64,000 nucleotides of DNA from Rosellinia necatrix. Taxonomy: Eukaryota > Ascomycota > Sordariomycetes > Xylariales > Xylariaceae. The notes under the pieces were generated by a model that did not search any database, was not told where the DNA came from, and saw only the letters and a list, made by a program, of their open reading frames with translations. Positions within the stretch are counted from its first letter, which is position 1. Every line of letters begins with the position of its first letter. The position numbers and the translations under genes were made by a program. Where the stretch lies: positions 2,418,001-2,482,000 of the forward strand of contig JAGYVD010000005.1 in NCBI GenBank assembly GCA_021209875.1, given 5' to 3'. This document shows, piece after piece, positions 24,779-36,439 of the stretch.

Positions 24779-26266
24779 ATGGCCGACATGGCGAACGAGA
24801 TCAAATTGCTCTCGGGAAACAGCCACCCGGTGCTAGCCAAGCTGGTCGCGGACCGGTAAGTTGATTCATTGGCTGCCCGATCATCTCCCATTCTCCCATT
24901 CTCCCACTTTCCCACACTCGTTTTACGCAAACCGTCCCTGTGTGTCTCTGTCCCTCTCCGTCCTCCTCCCTCTCTCCCCCCCGCGTGATCCCCTATGCGG
25001 TTATTGATGGCTTTGTCCAACCCACCTCAACCCAACCCAACCCAACCCAACCCGATGCCTCCCGCCGGCGCAACTGGCTATAAACCACAAATTAGAAATA
25101 CCACAGCACTGACTGGAGTTCTACAAACAGGCTGGGCGTGGACATTGCAAAGACCCTCAGTCTCAATTATTCAAACCAAGAGACCAGTGTTACAATCGGT
25201 GAATCTGTCCGCGACGAAGATGGTACGAGCATCCTCTGAATAGGCAGTTTAAGCCAAATTCTGAGAAATCATCCAAGTCACCTCCGTGGTCTGGGGGGGC
25301 AAATCACTCTGACAAAACTATGCTCCCGTAGTGTTCATCCTTCAATCCACAGCCCCAGGCGATATCAACGATGGGCTGATGGAGCTTCTCATTATGATCC
25401 ATGCATGCCGAACCGCCTCCGCGCGACGAATCACCGCCGTGATTCCCAACTTCCCGTATGCGCGCCAGGATAAGAAGGACAAGAGCCGTGCGCCCATCTC
25501 GGCTAAGCTCATCGCAAACATGCTGCAAACTGCCGGCTGCAACCATGTCATCACCATGGACCTGCATGCGTCCCAGATCCAAGGCTTCTTCAATGTGCCC
25601 GTAGATAACCTCTACGCCGAGCCCAGTGTGCTGCGTTGGATTCGCGAGAACCGGGGTACCGAAGACGTTGTTATCGTCAGCCCAGACGCCGGTGGCGCCA
25701 AGCGGTAAGTGAACCTTTTAGTAGCAAGGAGGGGTCGGGCTAGTGATCAGGGACGTGGAGCTAATGCGGTTCCTCGCAGAGCCACTGCCATAGCCGACCG
25801 CCTAGACCGAGGATTCGCCCTTATTCACAAAGAGCGCCCGCGGCCCAACGTCGTCGGGCGTATGGTGCTCGTCGGAGACGTCGAGGACAAGGTCGCCATC
25901 CTGGTTGATGACATGGCAGACACCTGCGGAACCCTAGCCAAGGCTGCTCAAACCGTCAAGAGTCATGGCGCCCGCGAGGTCATCGCCATTGTCACCCACG
26001 GCATTTTGAGCGGCGATGCTATCAACATCCTCAACGAGAGCTGCTTGAGCCAGATCGTCGTCACCAACACCGTTCCCCTCGGCGACAAGGCGGATCGCTG
26101 CAGCAAGCTGCGCGTTATTGACGTAAGCCCTACGCTGGCGGAGGCTATTCGACGAACTCACAACGGAGAGAGCGTCAGGTAAACATGCCCCCCCCCTGCC
26201 CCCCTCAACCTGTTGACGTTGAACTAACTGGGCTACAGCTTCTTATTTAACCATGCCCCCGCCTAG
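24779..26266 (+). CDS. Ribose-phosphate pyrophosphokinase (PRPP synthetase)
   Basis: Five exons (24779-24855, 25131-25222, 25332-25704, 25780-26178, 26239-26266) encode 322 residues, the length of Prs2/Prs4-type yeast subunits. The enzyme transfers pyrophosphate from ATP to ribose-5-phosphate, giving PRPP for purine, pyrimidine, histidine, tryptophan and NAD synthesis in the cytosol. Visible motifs are [10 protein letters not shown] at the start, [19 protein letters not shown], the ATP-site segment [39 protein letters not shown], and the PRPP-binding loop [10 protein letters not shown]. There are no large non-homologous insertions of the Prs1/Prs5 kind, so it belongs with the compact subunits; which yeast paralogue it equals cannot be decided here. 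The last exon is just 28 nt and encodes the C-terminus FLFNHAPA. Confidence 0.95.
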
Positions 26267-26891
26267 TCCCAATAGAGATGGGCTGCATGTACATGGTTGA
26301 CTCCAGAACGAAGGGGGGTAATTGAGATTACGATAGCCATGGGGATATTTGTGGGACAGACTGTTTCTTGCCGCAATCGATGCGTGCTAATTGGCGTTGA
26401 ATGGTAAACTGAGAATTCTGCGCCGGGTATTATAATGGCATCACTGCATATACAAGTCGACTCAAAGCTCCAGGGCTTTGGAGGATGTAATAAATCCCCC
26501 ACTATAAGAGTTGTATCTATGGGATGGTTGAGTATCGGAATCATGTTGCATAATCGTCATTCGCAAAGGCTAGTAGCGAGTTGACACAGGTAAATAAAAT
26601 CTTGGCGTTGGTACGGTTAGATTACTCTGGACGGAAGCATGAACGGTGGCAAGTGTTTTGAGGAAATCACAATAGTGATACCTGTACAAATGACCCAAGA
26701 AAAGAGAGTATGCTCCGTGAGGAATCTTAAATCTTAAATCTCGTTTCATTTTTTGGCGGCCTCCGGGGAATACACTAGAGCCATTGGCCTACCTAAAGCC
26801 ATTCATGACCATCCCGCCAAGCATACCATAGCCATGGTTTTCATGCCGAAATGCAACAACCGGAAGACACCAACCGAACGCCTGGAAGTAT
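26267..26891. other. Intergenic region between convergent PRPP synthetase and eS6 genes
   Basis: Expected to contain both 3' untranslated regions. No other feature recognised. Confidence 0.6.
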
Positions 26892-28017
26892 CTACTTGCG
26901 CATGGAGCTTGCCCTTCTCTTGCGGGCATCAGCTTTGGAGGACCGGGCATCGGCGACACGCTTGGCCAACAGTTGGGCATACTCGTTCTAAAACAAGTCT
27001 GTTAGTGGGAGTCTCGCAGAGCCGGGAAGTTGGTGGGACTGGGAGCCATACAGCTTCATCCTTGACCTTCTCGGATTGGCGGCGCTTGAGCGCAACGCGG
27101 TGACGCTTATGCTGGAGACGCTGGGGAGTGACTAGTCTCTGGATACGCGGAGCCTTGGTGTAAGGCTTCTTGCCTTCGCCCTTGGGCTGTACCTCACGTC
27201 GGATAACGTACTTTCGGACCTATTCAATCCAGAGGGAAACCCCAACATATTAGCTATCCTCTACGCCAACGTTTCGTGTTGTTTTCCCTCTCAGACTCTA
27301 CTGCGATGGTTACACTGCTTGGGATTCTTCTCTCTCATCCCGCAGAAGCAACGATCGAGTAGGTGATGACGAGTGTTGTAGTTCGACTTACATCGTCATC
27401 CTTGCTGAGGCCGAAGAAGCGGCGGATCTTGGTGGCACGCTTGGGACCGAGGCGCTTGGGGTGGACGACATCGGTGAGGCCGGGGATTTCGTTATCGCCC
27501 TGCTTGACGACGGAGAGAGCAAGGACAGAGAGGTCCATGCCGACGATGCAGCCACGGACGGATTTTCGCTTGCGCTCGCCGGTGCGGCGGGGTCGGTAGC
27601 ACGAGTGGCCTTCGGATAGGAGAAGTCGGACACGGGTAGGGTGCAAGACACCTTGCTTCATGGGGAAACCCTGTTTGTCGTTTCCACCGGTGATACGGAA
27701 GATGTAGCCCTTGAATTCGTCGCCGAGGTTGTCGCCGGCGACTTCCTGGCCCATCTGATGATACCACTGCGTTAGCGACCTAGCCCATGTCCACATTGAA
27801 TATCGCTGCGTCCTTCGGCATCGAGGCGGCACCGTAGAGTCCGCTTTCAGGGGGCCGTCGAGGCATGTGTAGGGACCACTGTATCTAATATCGGCAAGAC
27901 GATGAGCAGGACGGGAGGACGTACTCGCTTCTCCATGAAGTCGCGGAGCTTACGCTCATCTTCGATCTCGATCAACTTCTGGCTGCCATTGGCAGGGTAA
28001 GAGATGTTCAGCTTCAT
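26892..28017 (-). CDS. RPS6: 40S ribosomal protein eS6
   Basis: Four minus-strand exons, 27925-28017, 27392-27754, 27052-27219 and 26892-26987, encode 239 residues, normal for fungal eS6. The protein starts [20 protein letters not shown], contains [20 protein letters not shown] and [16 protein letters not shown], and ends with the basic tail [11 protein letters not shown]. The C-terminal RRASS is the conserved phosphorylation site of S6 kinase (Ypk3-type in yeast), downstream of TORC1. All introns have standard GT-AG ends and are phase 0. It shares a 397-bp divergent upstream region with CTF8. Confidence 0.97.
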
Positions 28018-28414
28018 CTCGGCGGCTGGTGTTGGCGATCGACGTTGGTTGGCGTGGAGGGAGGGAGGAAGTCAATCGTGGCCGAAAACTACCAGAGATA
28101 ATTGAGGGTCGGTTGTGATTTTGGTTTTCTCGCTAATCCGGATTTTTCTCTGGGTCCGGCACAGAAAGGTGGGATAGTGCTAGGGCACGCGAGCGCGCAC
28201 AGACCACGAAATGCCGATAGCTTCTATTATCTCTTATCGATAAACTTTGAGAGCCCGACCAACAGGGAACGCAAAGTACCTAAGGTAGGTAGGTCAAGTA
28301 GTTACCAAGTAGGTACATAAGTACTTTACATCCAAGCTTCAAGATTCAAGCAACAACTTCGTCATCCTCCTTAGGCCTTCACATGGCTTGCAACCACCTA
28401 ACAAAAAAGATAAC
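28018..28414. promoter_or_regulatory. Shared divergent promoter region of RPS6 and CTF8
   Basis: 397 bp separate the two start codons, which point away from each other, so both promoters must lie here. It holds a TAGGTAGGTA tract at 28280-28316 and a pyrimidine-rich stretch just upstream of CTF8. No specific factor site is claimed. Confidence 0.6.
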
Positions 28415-28888
28415 ATGGCATCTTCTGTAGTCATTCATTTGCGGACAGCACGCGCCGAAGATCATCTACAAAGCCCTTTACCTGAGCTCATACAAACCCC
28501 CTCAGGTTTGGCCATTCTTGAGCTGCAAGGAACCATCAACTTGCCTCAGGTAGACGAAAACGGGGATGGACCAGGGGGCCACGGGCTTCAGATTGGGCGT
28601 ATTTTATTCCCAGATTACCACCCAGAAACACAAGATGCCTCAAGCACTTCGTGGATGAAGAGAGTTCACCTATACGTGGGGCAACACCAGAGGCTCACCG
28701 GGGAAATAAAGAAACTACCTAAAGCTGTGGCCGTGATCCGCAGGAGAGCCCGGTCCGATCCGGACGTTGAAATGGCCGACACATCCTCAGAGACCGCCAA
28801 TGAAGCTTTGGAACTCGTGGAGATTGTCAAGTATAAGTTGATATTCTCGCACCGCCCCGAGCCCGTCGGAACCGTCGGAACCGTCTGA
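28415..28888 (+). CDS. CTF8: Chromosome transmission fidelity protein 8 (Ctf18-RFC subunit)
   Basis: A single intronless frame of 157 residues starting MASSVVIHLRTARAED. The central segment TPSGLAILELQGTINLP followed by LQIGRILFPD is the Ctf8 signature. Ctf8 joins Dcc1 and the C-terminus of Ctf18 to form the alternative clamp loader that loads PCNA during replication and supports sister chromatid cohesion in the nucleus. The C-terminal half is more variable and ends with a short duplicated VGTVGTV. The ATG at 28415 is used because it begins the conserved block; upstream in-frame sequence offers only a TTG. Neighbour RPS6 is divergent. Confidence 0.88.
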   Translation: MASSVVIHLRTARAEDHLQSPLPELIQTPSGLAILELQGTINLPQVDENGDGPGGHGLQIGRILFPDYHPETQDASSTSWMKRVHLYVGQHQRLTGEIKKLPKAVAVIRRRARSDPDVEMADTSSETANEALELVEIVKYKLIFSHRPEPVGTVGTV

Positions 28889-30596
28889 AGGCGATAACCG
28901 GCCAGGGTAAGAAAATACCACGATGCTCAATATCGCTTGGCAATTGTGGACGTGGATGCCACTGTTCTCGCTGTGCACAATAGCTGTTACGTTACGTTAC
29001 AGTGAACATTGCTGTTCGGAGGCAGTCCGGCCGCCGGCCTTCTTTGGTCTGATGACAGATGGAGTCTGGATAGGAACATGGTATCAAGCCTCCACGTCTG
29101 GTCGAGATTATTATACCCGGAGTTGCTAAATCCACCCCCCTTCACCGCCAATGCTCGCGGCCTCGTTTTCACGAATAATCTCTCCGATGATTAAAATTGT
29201 GCTATAACAAGAGCCTTTTCGGCCTATCGTTCCCCTATATTCAGAGACCGTCCCAACCCGGCTGAAGGGGGCCTCAGTCCTAATAACGACCCCAATCGAA
29301 TCGTCGTTTCATCGATTCGGATCCACCCGCTGTATTGTCTTGACGGGATTATAAGCGACTTGGCTGTTCATCGAGGCCCACGTCTTATGGGCACTTTTAT
29401 TGGGCGATCATCTTCGGCGACTGCACTGTAGCTACCATAGCCGTGTTTACGTCGCACCAACGATTACTATACTCATTGGGTTAATTACCGGAGGTCTGGG
29501 GAAAGTGGGCCGCGGAGATCCTAACCGAGATCTAAGTGTTTCAAGTTATGGATGCTATCTCACAAATCGTCAACCCGCCTACAAGCCCCCTTCCCCCCCG
29601 AGCCGTTCGCATACCAAAACGGGGCGATTTGCTTTGGGGTTCAGGGGATTCAGCCTGTCGATCATTCCTTGGATGCGCCGCTGGGAGTGCCCAAAGTGAA
29701 AATAATAAAATATGAGCCAGCACCGCTCTACTACCTACGCTATCGTTTAACTTATTACGGTAACGTAGGTAGTAGAATACAAATTAGCGACTACTCAAAT
29801 TAAAAGTTCTGTTTGACGCCGCTAGCAACCGGCTTCTAGAAACTGTGGCCTGTCAGTCCAAGGCCGGTTGAGTTGCCCGCCCCGTGATGATACGCCGTTT
29901 GATATTCAGGAGATCTCTCACACTGCCTCAGCCTAAGTCACAGATAGCGCGCTGCAACCCAAACCGGGCGAAGTACGTTTATCCTTATGGGCTGGGTCTG
30001 CTATACACATTCTTCGTTTTTCTTATGAGCTAGTAACCCGCGTGTCTGCTCTTAAATGGGCTAATACTACCTCGGCCATCAAAGCCATGTGGTAAGCCGT
30101 GTGTCCCCTGTTTCCGAACGGTTTGAGAGCGAGAAATACCTATGTATAAAGGGGTGCAAAAAGATCAGATAGATGCAGCTATTCATTTCGCTACCGTATC
30201 TTACTACTTGCTCCGTTAGCACGACAGCCTAGTAGCTAAGGATATGTCCAGGTGTGGCGCTGTTGCATCGGACGGAGCGCACGTTCATGCGAGTTGACAC
30301 GAGCTGAATACTAGATTTCGACGTTTTTAGTCTTGTCCTACGAGAGCCACCTTCCGTCTTAACCAACTCTGGCCGCCTTCCCGGCTCTATGATTTATATT
30401 CTCTTGTCCACGGCTCAGCGCCCATCGTAGACGAAGAAGGAGCTCCTGGAGTACAAAGGTGTCAACCCGAAGGGTCGATATTCAACTGACGTTGTATCAT
30501 ACACTTATTGCCATTTCTATCACCCTGCAAGCCTTCAGCAACAATAAGATGCTACAGAGTGGTTTGAACACAACTCTAGGATGAATACGGCCCAGC
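28889..30596. other. Intergenic region, 1.7 kb
   Basis: No gene, RNA or mobile element recognised. Contains a TACGTTACGTTAC mini-repeat near 28988, a perfect 12-bp inverted repeat at 29728-29775 (listed separately), and the presumed promoter of the downstream membrane-protein gene. Confidence 0.5.
29728..29775. repeat. Perfect 12-bp inverted repeat with 24-nt loop
   Basis: CTACTACCTACG at 29728-29739 is matched by its reverse complement CGTAGGTAGTAG at 29764-29775. The arms are of the TAGGTA type found throughout the intergenic DNA. Confidence 0.8.
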
Positions 30597-32407
30597 ATGA
30601 CCAGAATCGGACCTCTATCTTTACTATTCTTAGCAGTGCTCCCTATGTCCAGCTCCAGCGTTACCCTTGACAACTTCGACCCTTTTCAGGAACTTGGTAC
30701 CAAAACATATACTACTGTTCGGAACGCCGCTGTGTTGGACAAAAGAGGCCCAGTTGATAAAGATACGTCTTCGACAAGATACTCATCCTCCCCGACCGCA
30801 TCAGCTTCAAGACAAGTCGACCCTGATCGCATTCGAGATAAACGGAGTCCTAGGCCTGGGATAGAGGATTTCTTTGCCGCCATACCCAGCCGATTCTCCT
30901 CTATCGTATCCGCTTTCTCATCCAGCGTATCAGAAGTAGTATCGGCTAGTGTATTAACGGCTGTATCCAGCAGCGTGTCAGATGTAGTATCAGCTAGTGT
31001 ATTAACAGCTGTATCCAACAGTGTTTCGAATAGTGTTTTGACCTCGTTAACGGCCGAGTTCTCGACATCTTTACAGAGTGCCCGTGATGAGGGTTTTCGA
31101 GATGGTCAAAGCCAGGCCAACGAAAGCAACCAAAGTGCTACTGGTGCTACTGGGGCCAGTACTTCGTCTACTATGGAAAGCGTGTCACCTACGATAGGGG
31201 GCACTCCTTCATCCGTGGTGGCCACTCCATCAATTACTCGAGGCATTTCGACTACTTTGCAAGGCGCTTCATCCACCGTCGAGAGTTCTTCGTATGGCAC
31301 TGACAGTGCCTCGCCAATTCCAGTGAGTTAGCATGGTTCTCCCAGGTGAGAAACACATCAACTGACAATCCAAAGGGTGGTTTGGATCCAGTGCCTCGGG
31401 GGCTAAATCTTAGCTCAGGCCAGCTAGCAGGAATTATAGTGGCAGTCTTTCTCATATCGTCTATCTTGTCTGTCTTGGCTACGCTGTTCATCCTCCGGTA
31501 CAGAAGACAAAGAGGGGTCATTACACACAAGACGTCCTATCCTCCAGTTGGATCAGAGAGGAAGATGCTTTGGCCAACGCCTATCGGTAAATTTCGTGGT
31601 ATAACAGCTACCGGCAACCATAATACCGCTCCGGGATTTGCACCCGGGGCACCATCTCAAATTCACCAGGTTGCCCCGTCGATGGCTCGGGCCCCCTTGG
31701 CCACCGCCATTAACGCTGGCCCAACAACTAATAATATCTGTCCGGTATCACCACTATCAAGTCAGCTGCGCGCTGCCTCTGGGCGAGATAGTTTGCCTAG
31801 CTTAGACCTTGGGCTGTACGAAATTGAGGCACAAATGACCTCTGGGCCTGAGCATAACGATACACCGCCTGTCCAATCGCCGCTCACAAGGAATCCGCCC
31901 CATATAACCTGGATGCCGAAAGCCAATATCAGCGCCCTCTCGCCCCCTATTGTCCCATTGCGCTTCAGTAGTCTAAATGCGCATAAAGACGCCCCCACTC
32001 AGGGCTTAGTGGGTTTTCATAGTGACGATCAAACATTTCTTCTTTCAACAGACGATGAATCGGCGGGCCGCGACGCTAGATACTCACAGGACCAGTCTGG
32101 ACTTCACCTCTCTTCTTCCCGTTCGAGCGTAATCTCGCAAGACCTCGCCCAATTTGAACCCGGTGGCTCAGGCCGACAACTAGTATCTAGGTTCTCGATG
32201 TCAACCGCGCCGCTATCTTCCCTAGAATACTCGATTTCGTCCCCGTCGCCCGTACCTCAGTACCACCATCAACAGCAACAGGAAGGGTACCCGGAAATAG
32301 CTCCGCTACGCCCAGCGCCGCCGAGTCCCTCCCAACTACAGTCTCCAATACCTAGGCGTCCAAACCTCACCACAAACATGGGCATATCTGGAACTATCTA
32401 TATATAG
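30597..32407 (+). CDS. Mucin-like single-pass membrane protein (Ser/Thr-rich ectodomain), function unknown
   Basis: Two exons, 30597-31322 and 31376-32407, joined phase 0 across a 53-nt intron, encode 585 residues. Residues 1-22 look like a signal peptide (MTRIGPLSLLFLAVLPMS). About 220 Ser/Thr/Val-rich residues follow, including a 16-residue repeat (SVSEVVSASVLTAVSS, then SVSDVVSASVLTAVSN) encoded by two 48-bp units. A single transmembrane segment (AGIIVAVFLISSILSVLATL) is followed by basic RYRRQR and a long Pro/Ser-rich cytosolic tail with a HHQQQQ tract. This layout, O-glycosylated stalk, one helix, variable tail, resembles fungal Mid2/Wsc-type cell-wall stress sensors, but no cysteine-rich WSC domain is present, so the role is inference. 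A short out-of-frame upstream ATG at 30581 overlaps the start. Confidence 0.7.
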
Positions 32408-33626
32408 GATTATTCTTGAACTCAAGACATGCAATGCTTCCAGGGATGAACACATGGGGCCTGGTGACATGAAGGTGCCTGACATTGATATAGGACAGTA
32501 ATTCGAAGAGGCGACGGGCTACTATTTTAAATGCACATAGACAATTAGATGTAAAGGAGAGGATACCCCTCAATCTAAACATAATCGAATCACTTAGTAT
32601 ATCTCTTAGATTTTCCAGTTATGCCGGACCGTTCATCCTACATAATCTAGCTGGGTTTCGATACTGAGGTAAGGCTTGGTAAATAGATAATAGCCCCTGC
32701 ACGGTTTCTGGCTCCATGGATATTGCCTAGAACAAACTAGAAAAAATAGAAATGAAAACAAGAAAGTGCACCGGACATGAAATCGAATTACCCATAAGAG
32801 TCTTTCTGTAAACATTGCCTCGACACTCTTACATACTAGTTGGGTCATTTGTATAAGAAGAGTTTTCTTTCTTTCTTTTTTTACTTTCTTTTCTTCTTCT
32901 TTTCTCTCTCTCTGGTTTCCAGCTAAACACATAAGATCCTGAAACATCCGTTCCCCTAAACAATCGATGGTATAGTAGGCTTAAGGTAGGTAGGTGGTGG
33001 TGGGTTTTCCCCATGAAACACTATCAAGTGCCCCGTTCGCTATTAGGACTTCCCGAGGACTGTATTCACCTAGGCTAGTCCGGTCTGGCATTGTGGGGTC
33101 TCAGGTGTCGGACATGAATGACTGTCCTATACATGGGCTCCGTGTGGTCCGCTCAAATGATCAGAATCTGCGGTATACCGAAAATACTAGGCCGTTGGGG
33201 ACGAACAGGACTCCGTGAGACAGGAATACATCTTTATGTACAAGATTACAATGTCTAGAGTAAAATCGGGGCTGACAGTCCAGCCAGCCAGCCAGCTAGC
33301 TAGCCAGCTCCCTTTGAATTCATCTCCCGTTACCCCGACGATGAGCACTTTTTCCCCTTTCGTCCTTACATAAGACCAACTCCAAATAGTACCACCAAAA
33401 CGCCAGTCGTGTTCGTTAGAAAGCCCTGACTCTCATGGGGTCGAATTCTCATCTGTCGACATTGGTGCACTATGCACCTCGACCCGGATATCAGCATTGC
33501 GCTCCATGATGCTGAGGGAGTTCCTAATTATCCCCGAAGATGTCGAGCCTAGTCTTATCGGCCATCTCGTTTGCGTGAGCCCACACTAGATTATTATCCC
33601 AAGTAAATAAGGCCAGGTGCCCTCGT
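32408..33626. other. Intergenic region between convergent genes
   Basis: Includes an (T/C)-rich tract at 32865-32915 and a CAGC/CTAG tetranucleotide tract at 33277-33308. No gene recognised. Confidence 0.55.
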
Positions 33627-34471
33627 CTAGACAGGCAGCTTGAACTTCTTGCCTTTCAGGACCTTGTTGTAATAGATCCAGAAGAAGTCCGAGTACAGGA
33701 TAGTTTGAATGACACCAGCAATGATGGCGATCCAATCGACCTTATGATTAGCCTCAGTCATATAGCGGTAGATCCAATTGGGGATGTAGAGTCCGCGGTA
33801 GATGCCCAAAGCAAACAAATAGTGCGTCGTAATTGTCTCAGCTTCACCTGTGCGCTGGAGCATAAACAACTGCGGCAGGATGGCCACCGACTCGAGCCAG
33901 ATTGAGAAGGCCCACAGAATCTCAGATGCTGTGTATCGGTAGGGCACCAAGACGGCCAGCACCGCAGCACCACCCAGAAGATACTGCACACGGAATGTGT
34001 CGAGGTTGGGGTCGTGTGTCGGCTTGTATTTGGTCGTCATCAAATACACGATATACCCTTGTGAACTGATAAAGAGGATTTTGAAGACGACGTTGTAGAT
34101 GCTATTAGTGCTGAGAAGGTCTGTTCGCCGAGGCCATGGGTTAGTCTACCACAGGGGATGCCATACGGGTATCGAAGGGCGGCGCACCGAGATAGCGGGT
34201 TATATATACTATGAGGTACAAGGCTTGGGATTTGAAAGATATGCCGGTGCAGCCCTAGAATCGGGTGTCAGTGACTAGGCTATGTAACGTCCGTCGCTCT
34301 CTCTCCCGGCGCGGAAAGACTAACGTTAAGCTCTGTCATCTTGTGAAGCAGAATCAAGATGGACGCCAAGTGGGAGAAGTCCCCTAGCCACGACGGAATC
34401 AATTAGTTGCTGACCCAAACACCTCAGGCAGTAGGATACGAACCCAGGACCCGGAACAAGTTGAGCGACAT
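33627..34471 (-). CDS. ERD2: ER lumen protein-retaining receptor (KDEL/HDEL receptor)
   Basis: Four minus-strand exons (34444-34471, 34325-34383, 34188-34254, 33627-34120) encode 215 residues, the family's standard length. The first exon is only 28 nt and encodes [10 protein letters not shown]; it joins in phase to [15 protein letters not shown]. Further conserved blocks are [57 protein letters not shown] and TTHYLFALG, and the tail is [12 protein letters not shown], with the lysines used for COPI retrieval. Seven hydrophobic helices are evident. The protein cycles between Golgi and ER to return escaped luminal proteins. It is divergent from the WLM protease gene. The model depends on finding the tiny first exon by homology; its phase and length fit exactly. 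Confidence 0.95.
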
Positions 34472-35399
34472 GGTGCGGAATTATTGGGGGGGGGAGGGAG
34501 CCAGGCTCCTGGAATCAACTGTGCTTGTTGCGATGTGCTGCGATGCGTTGCGATGCGCTGACGCGATCTTCATGGACGCGTCGTCAGGGGAGGGTACCGG
34601 ACGGCGGATGGGACACCGACAATGAAGGGCCTCGCCTCGTAGTTTGTTGTGGTTGGTATGGAAGAGGCTGGAGTTTACGAAGAAAATAAATCAGAAAGAA
34701 AGGTCGAAATGCTGCTGTGGTTGAAAGGACACAATACACCTTGACACGCGATGGAGCTCTGATTGGACCCCCCGTAGTGTTAACTACCTAGCCGGGCAGG
34801 TCTGGGCTCTTGCTTGGTGCCTGGGTTAGCCCCAGCTTGCTGTCTTGTTTGGGACCAAGTATTGACCCGGCAAGACAGGTGGCCCGTGCAGCATTCCCAA
34901 TTGAAGTGCGTGGCGATACGTACCTAGTTACTAGTTAGTTATGTTTCAAGAGGTAGCTACCTATGTATTTTACTGTGCATTTAGGCACTGTACTATGCAA
35001 GTATGCACGAGGCAGACACAAATATGATGTCAGTCAACGCTTGGCCCCTCATTGTCGCATGCCAAGTCCATTACAAAGCCACTTCCATTTAAGTACCGAT
35101 TGAGGAGGAGGGTACGGACGGATTGTAGAACCTTCTGACTGAAACTCGAGGTGCCCATTCTATAACTAACCACATACTTACTTACCTAAGCGCTCAAGGC
35201 AGTAGTCAGATGATTCCTGGCACTGGGTAGTAAGGTAGGGAAGACCATTGCATTGCCTCGCTGTGATCTATTTCCTTCATCAACACGATTCTCGCTGTTG
35301 ACCACCCGAGATCTAGACCCTCTTCTCGAGACCTGGTCGGGCTCAAAGTCATCTATGCTCACGATATAGGGCGAGAAGATATTGTAAATCATCAATAAA
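34472..35399. promoter_or_regulatory. Divergent upstream region of ERD2 and the WLM protease gene
   Basis: 928 bp between two divergent start codons, so both promoters should be here. A GATGTGCTGCGATGCGTTG-type short repeat lies near 34532-34560, and TACCTAGTTACTAGTTAG near 34920. No factor site is asserted. Confidence 0.5.
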
Positions 35400-36439
35400 A
35401 TGGTACTCATTAGCCTGCTTCACCATGGCGACCCACACACATTTGACATGCCACCCGACTCGACCGTGACCGACTTAGCCGACAGAATCCAGGATGACCT
35501 GCAAATCCCGGTCGACAAGCAGAAGTTCATGATCGCGAAGCTAGGGATGCTCAAGCCTCCCTTCGGCGACCGGCCCGTCACCGACCTAGCCGACCGCAAG
35601 ATCACGCTGCTCGGCACCTCGAGCGACGAGATGGCGTCGCTGCGATCCGCGTCCGAGGGGCCGCGGCCCGGCAGGCCCGGCAGGACTCGGCCGCGCGCCG
35701 CGTGGCGCCGCGGGCCCACGCGCGGCGCGACCAGCGGCGCGCGGAGGAGGAGAGCCGGTACACGTTCCAGGCGATACGGCCGCTGGCGCACCTGCCGGGG
35801 CCGGAGCGCTCGCGGGCGTTCCTGGAGCGGCTGGCGGCGGACCCGGGGATCCGGGCGGCGATGCGCGCGCACCGGTTCAGCGTCGGGCTCTTGACGGAGA
35901 TGGACCCGGCCGCGTACACCGAGTCCGGCCCCGAGGGCACGACGCGCATCCTCGGGCTGAACCGCAACCGCGGCGAGGTCGTCGAGCTGCGCCTGCGCAC
36001 CGACGCCTACGACGGCTACCGCGACTACAAGACCATCCGCAACACCCTCTGCCACGAGCTCGCCCACAACGTCCACGGCCCCCACGACCGCCACTTCTGG
36101 GACCTCTGCCACCAGATCGAGCGCGAGGTCGCCACGGCCGACTGGAAGAGCGGCGGCCGCGCCGTCGGCGACGCTGAGTTCTACGAGCCGAGCGAGGAGA
36201 TCGCGTACGATCATGGGGGCTGGACGGGCGGCGAATTCGTGCTCGGCGGCGGCAGCGGCGGCGGTGGCAGTGGCGGCGGCGGTGATATGAGCGGTTCGTC
36301 GGCCCGGAGCGCGGACGGCGGCTCGACGCCGAGTAGGCGTGAGATCATGGCGAAGGCAGCTGAGGAACGGGTCAAAAGGGAGAAGCAGACGCAGGCTGAT
36401 CCTAATGGAGGGGATGCGCCCGCTCCCGAGAGTTCCTAA
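35400..36439 (+). CDS. UBL-WLM metalloprotease (Wss1/SPRTN-like), reading frame broken by one nucleotide
   Basis: The first frame (from 35400) encodes a ubiquitin-like domain (about residues 1-75; MVLISLLHHGDPHTFDMP, then DRKITLLGTSSDEM). The second frame, read to the stop at 36437-36439, encodes a WLM domain with the zinc site HELAHNVHGPHDRHF (HExxHxxxxxH), near residue 219 of the joined product. The frames differ by one missing nucleotide near 35655-35660 (a GGGG run); adding one base gives a continuous 346-residue protein with AAARQARQDSAARR at the junction. WLM proteases such as Wss1 cut SUMO/ubiquitin-marked DNA-protein crosslinks; UBL-WLM proteins are the plant/fungal variant. A GGGSGGGGSGGGG linker lies downstream. 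The gene is a strongly GC-rich island compared with its flanks. Confidence 0.85.

Noticed and set aside
34430..34462. Minus-strand GGTTCGTATCC resembling a tRNA B box
   Set aside because: The flanking bases do not form a five-pair T arm and no A box or acceptor stem is in place; the motif falls at the end of ERD2 exon 1 and its donor.
35420..36214. 264-codon minus-strand frame opposite the WLM protease
   Set aside because: Open only because of high GC and lack of stops; the UBL and zinc motifs are on the plus strand.
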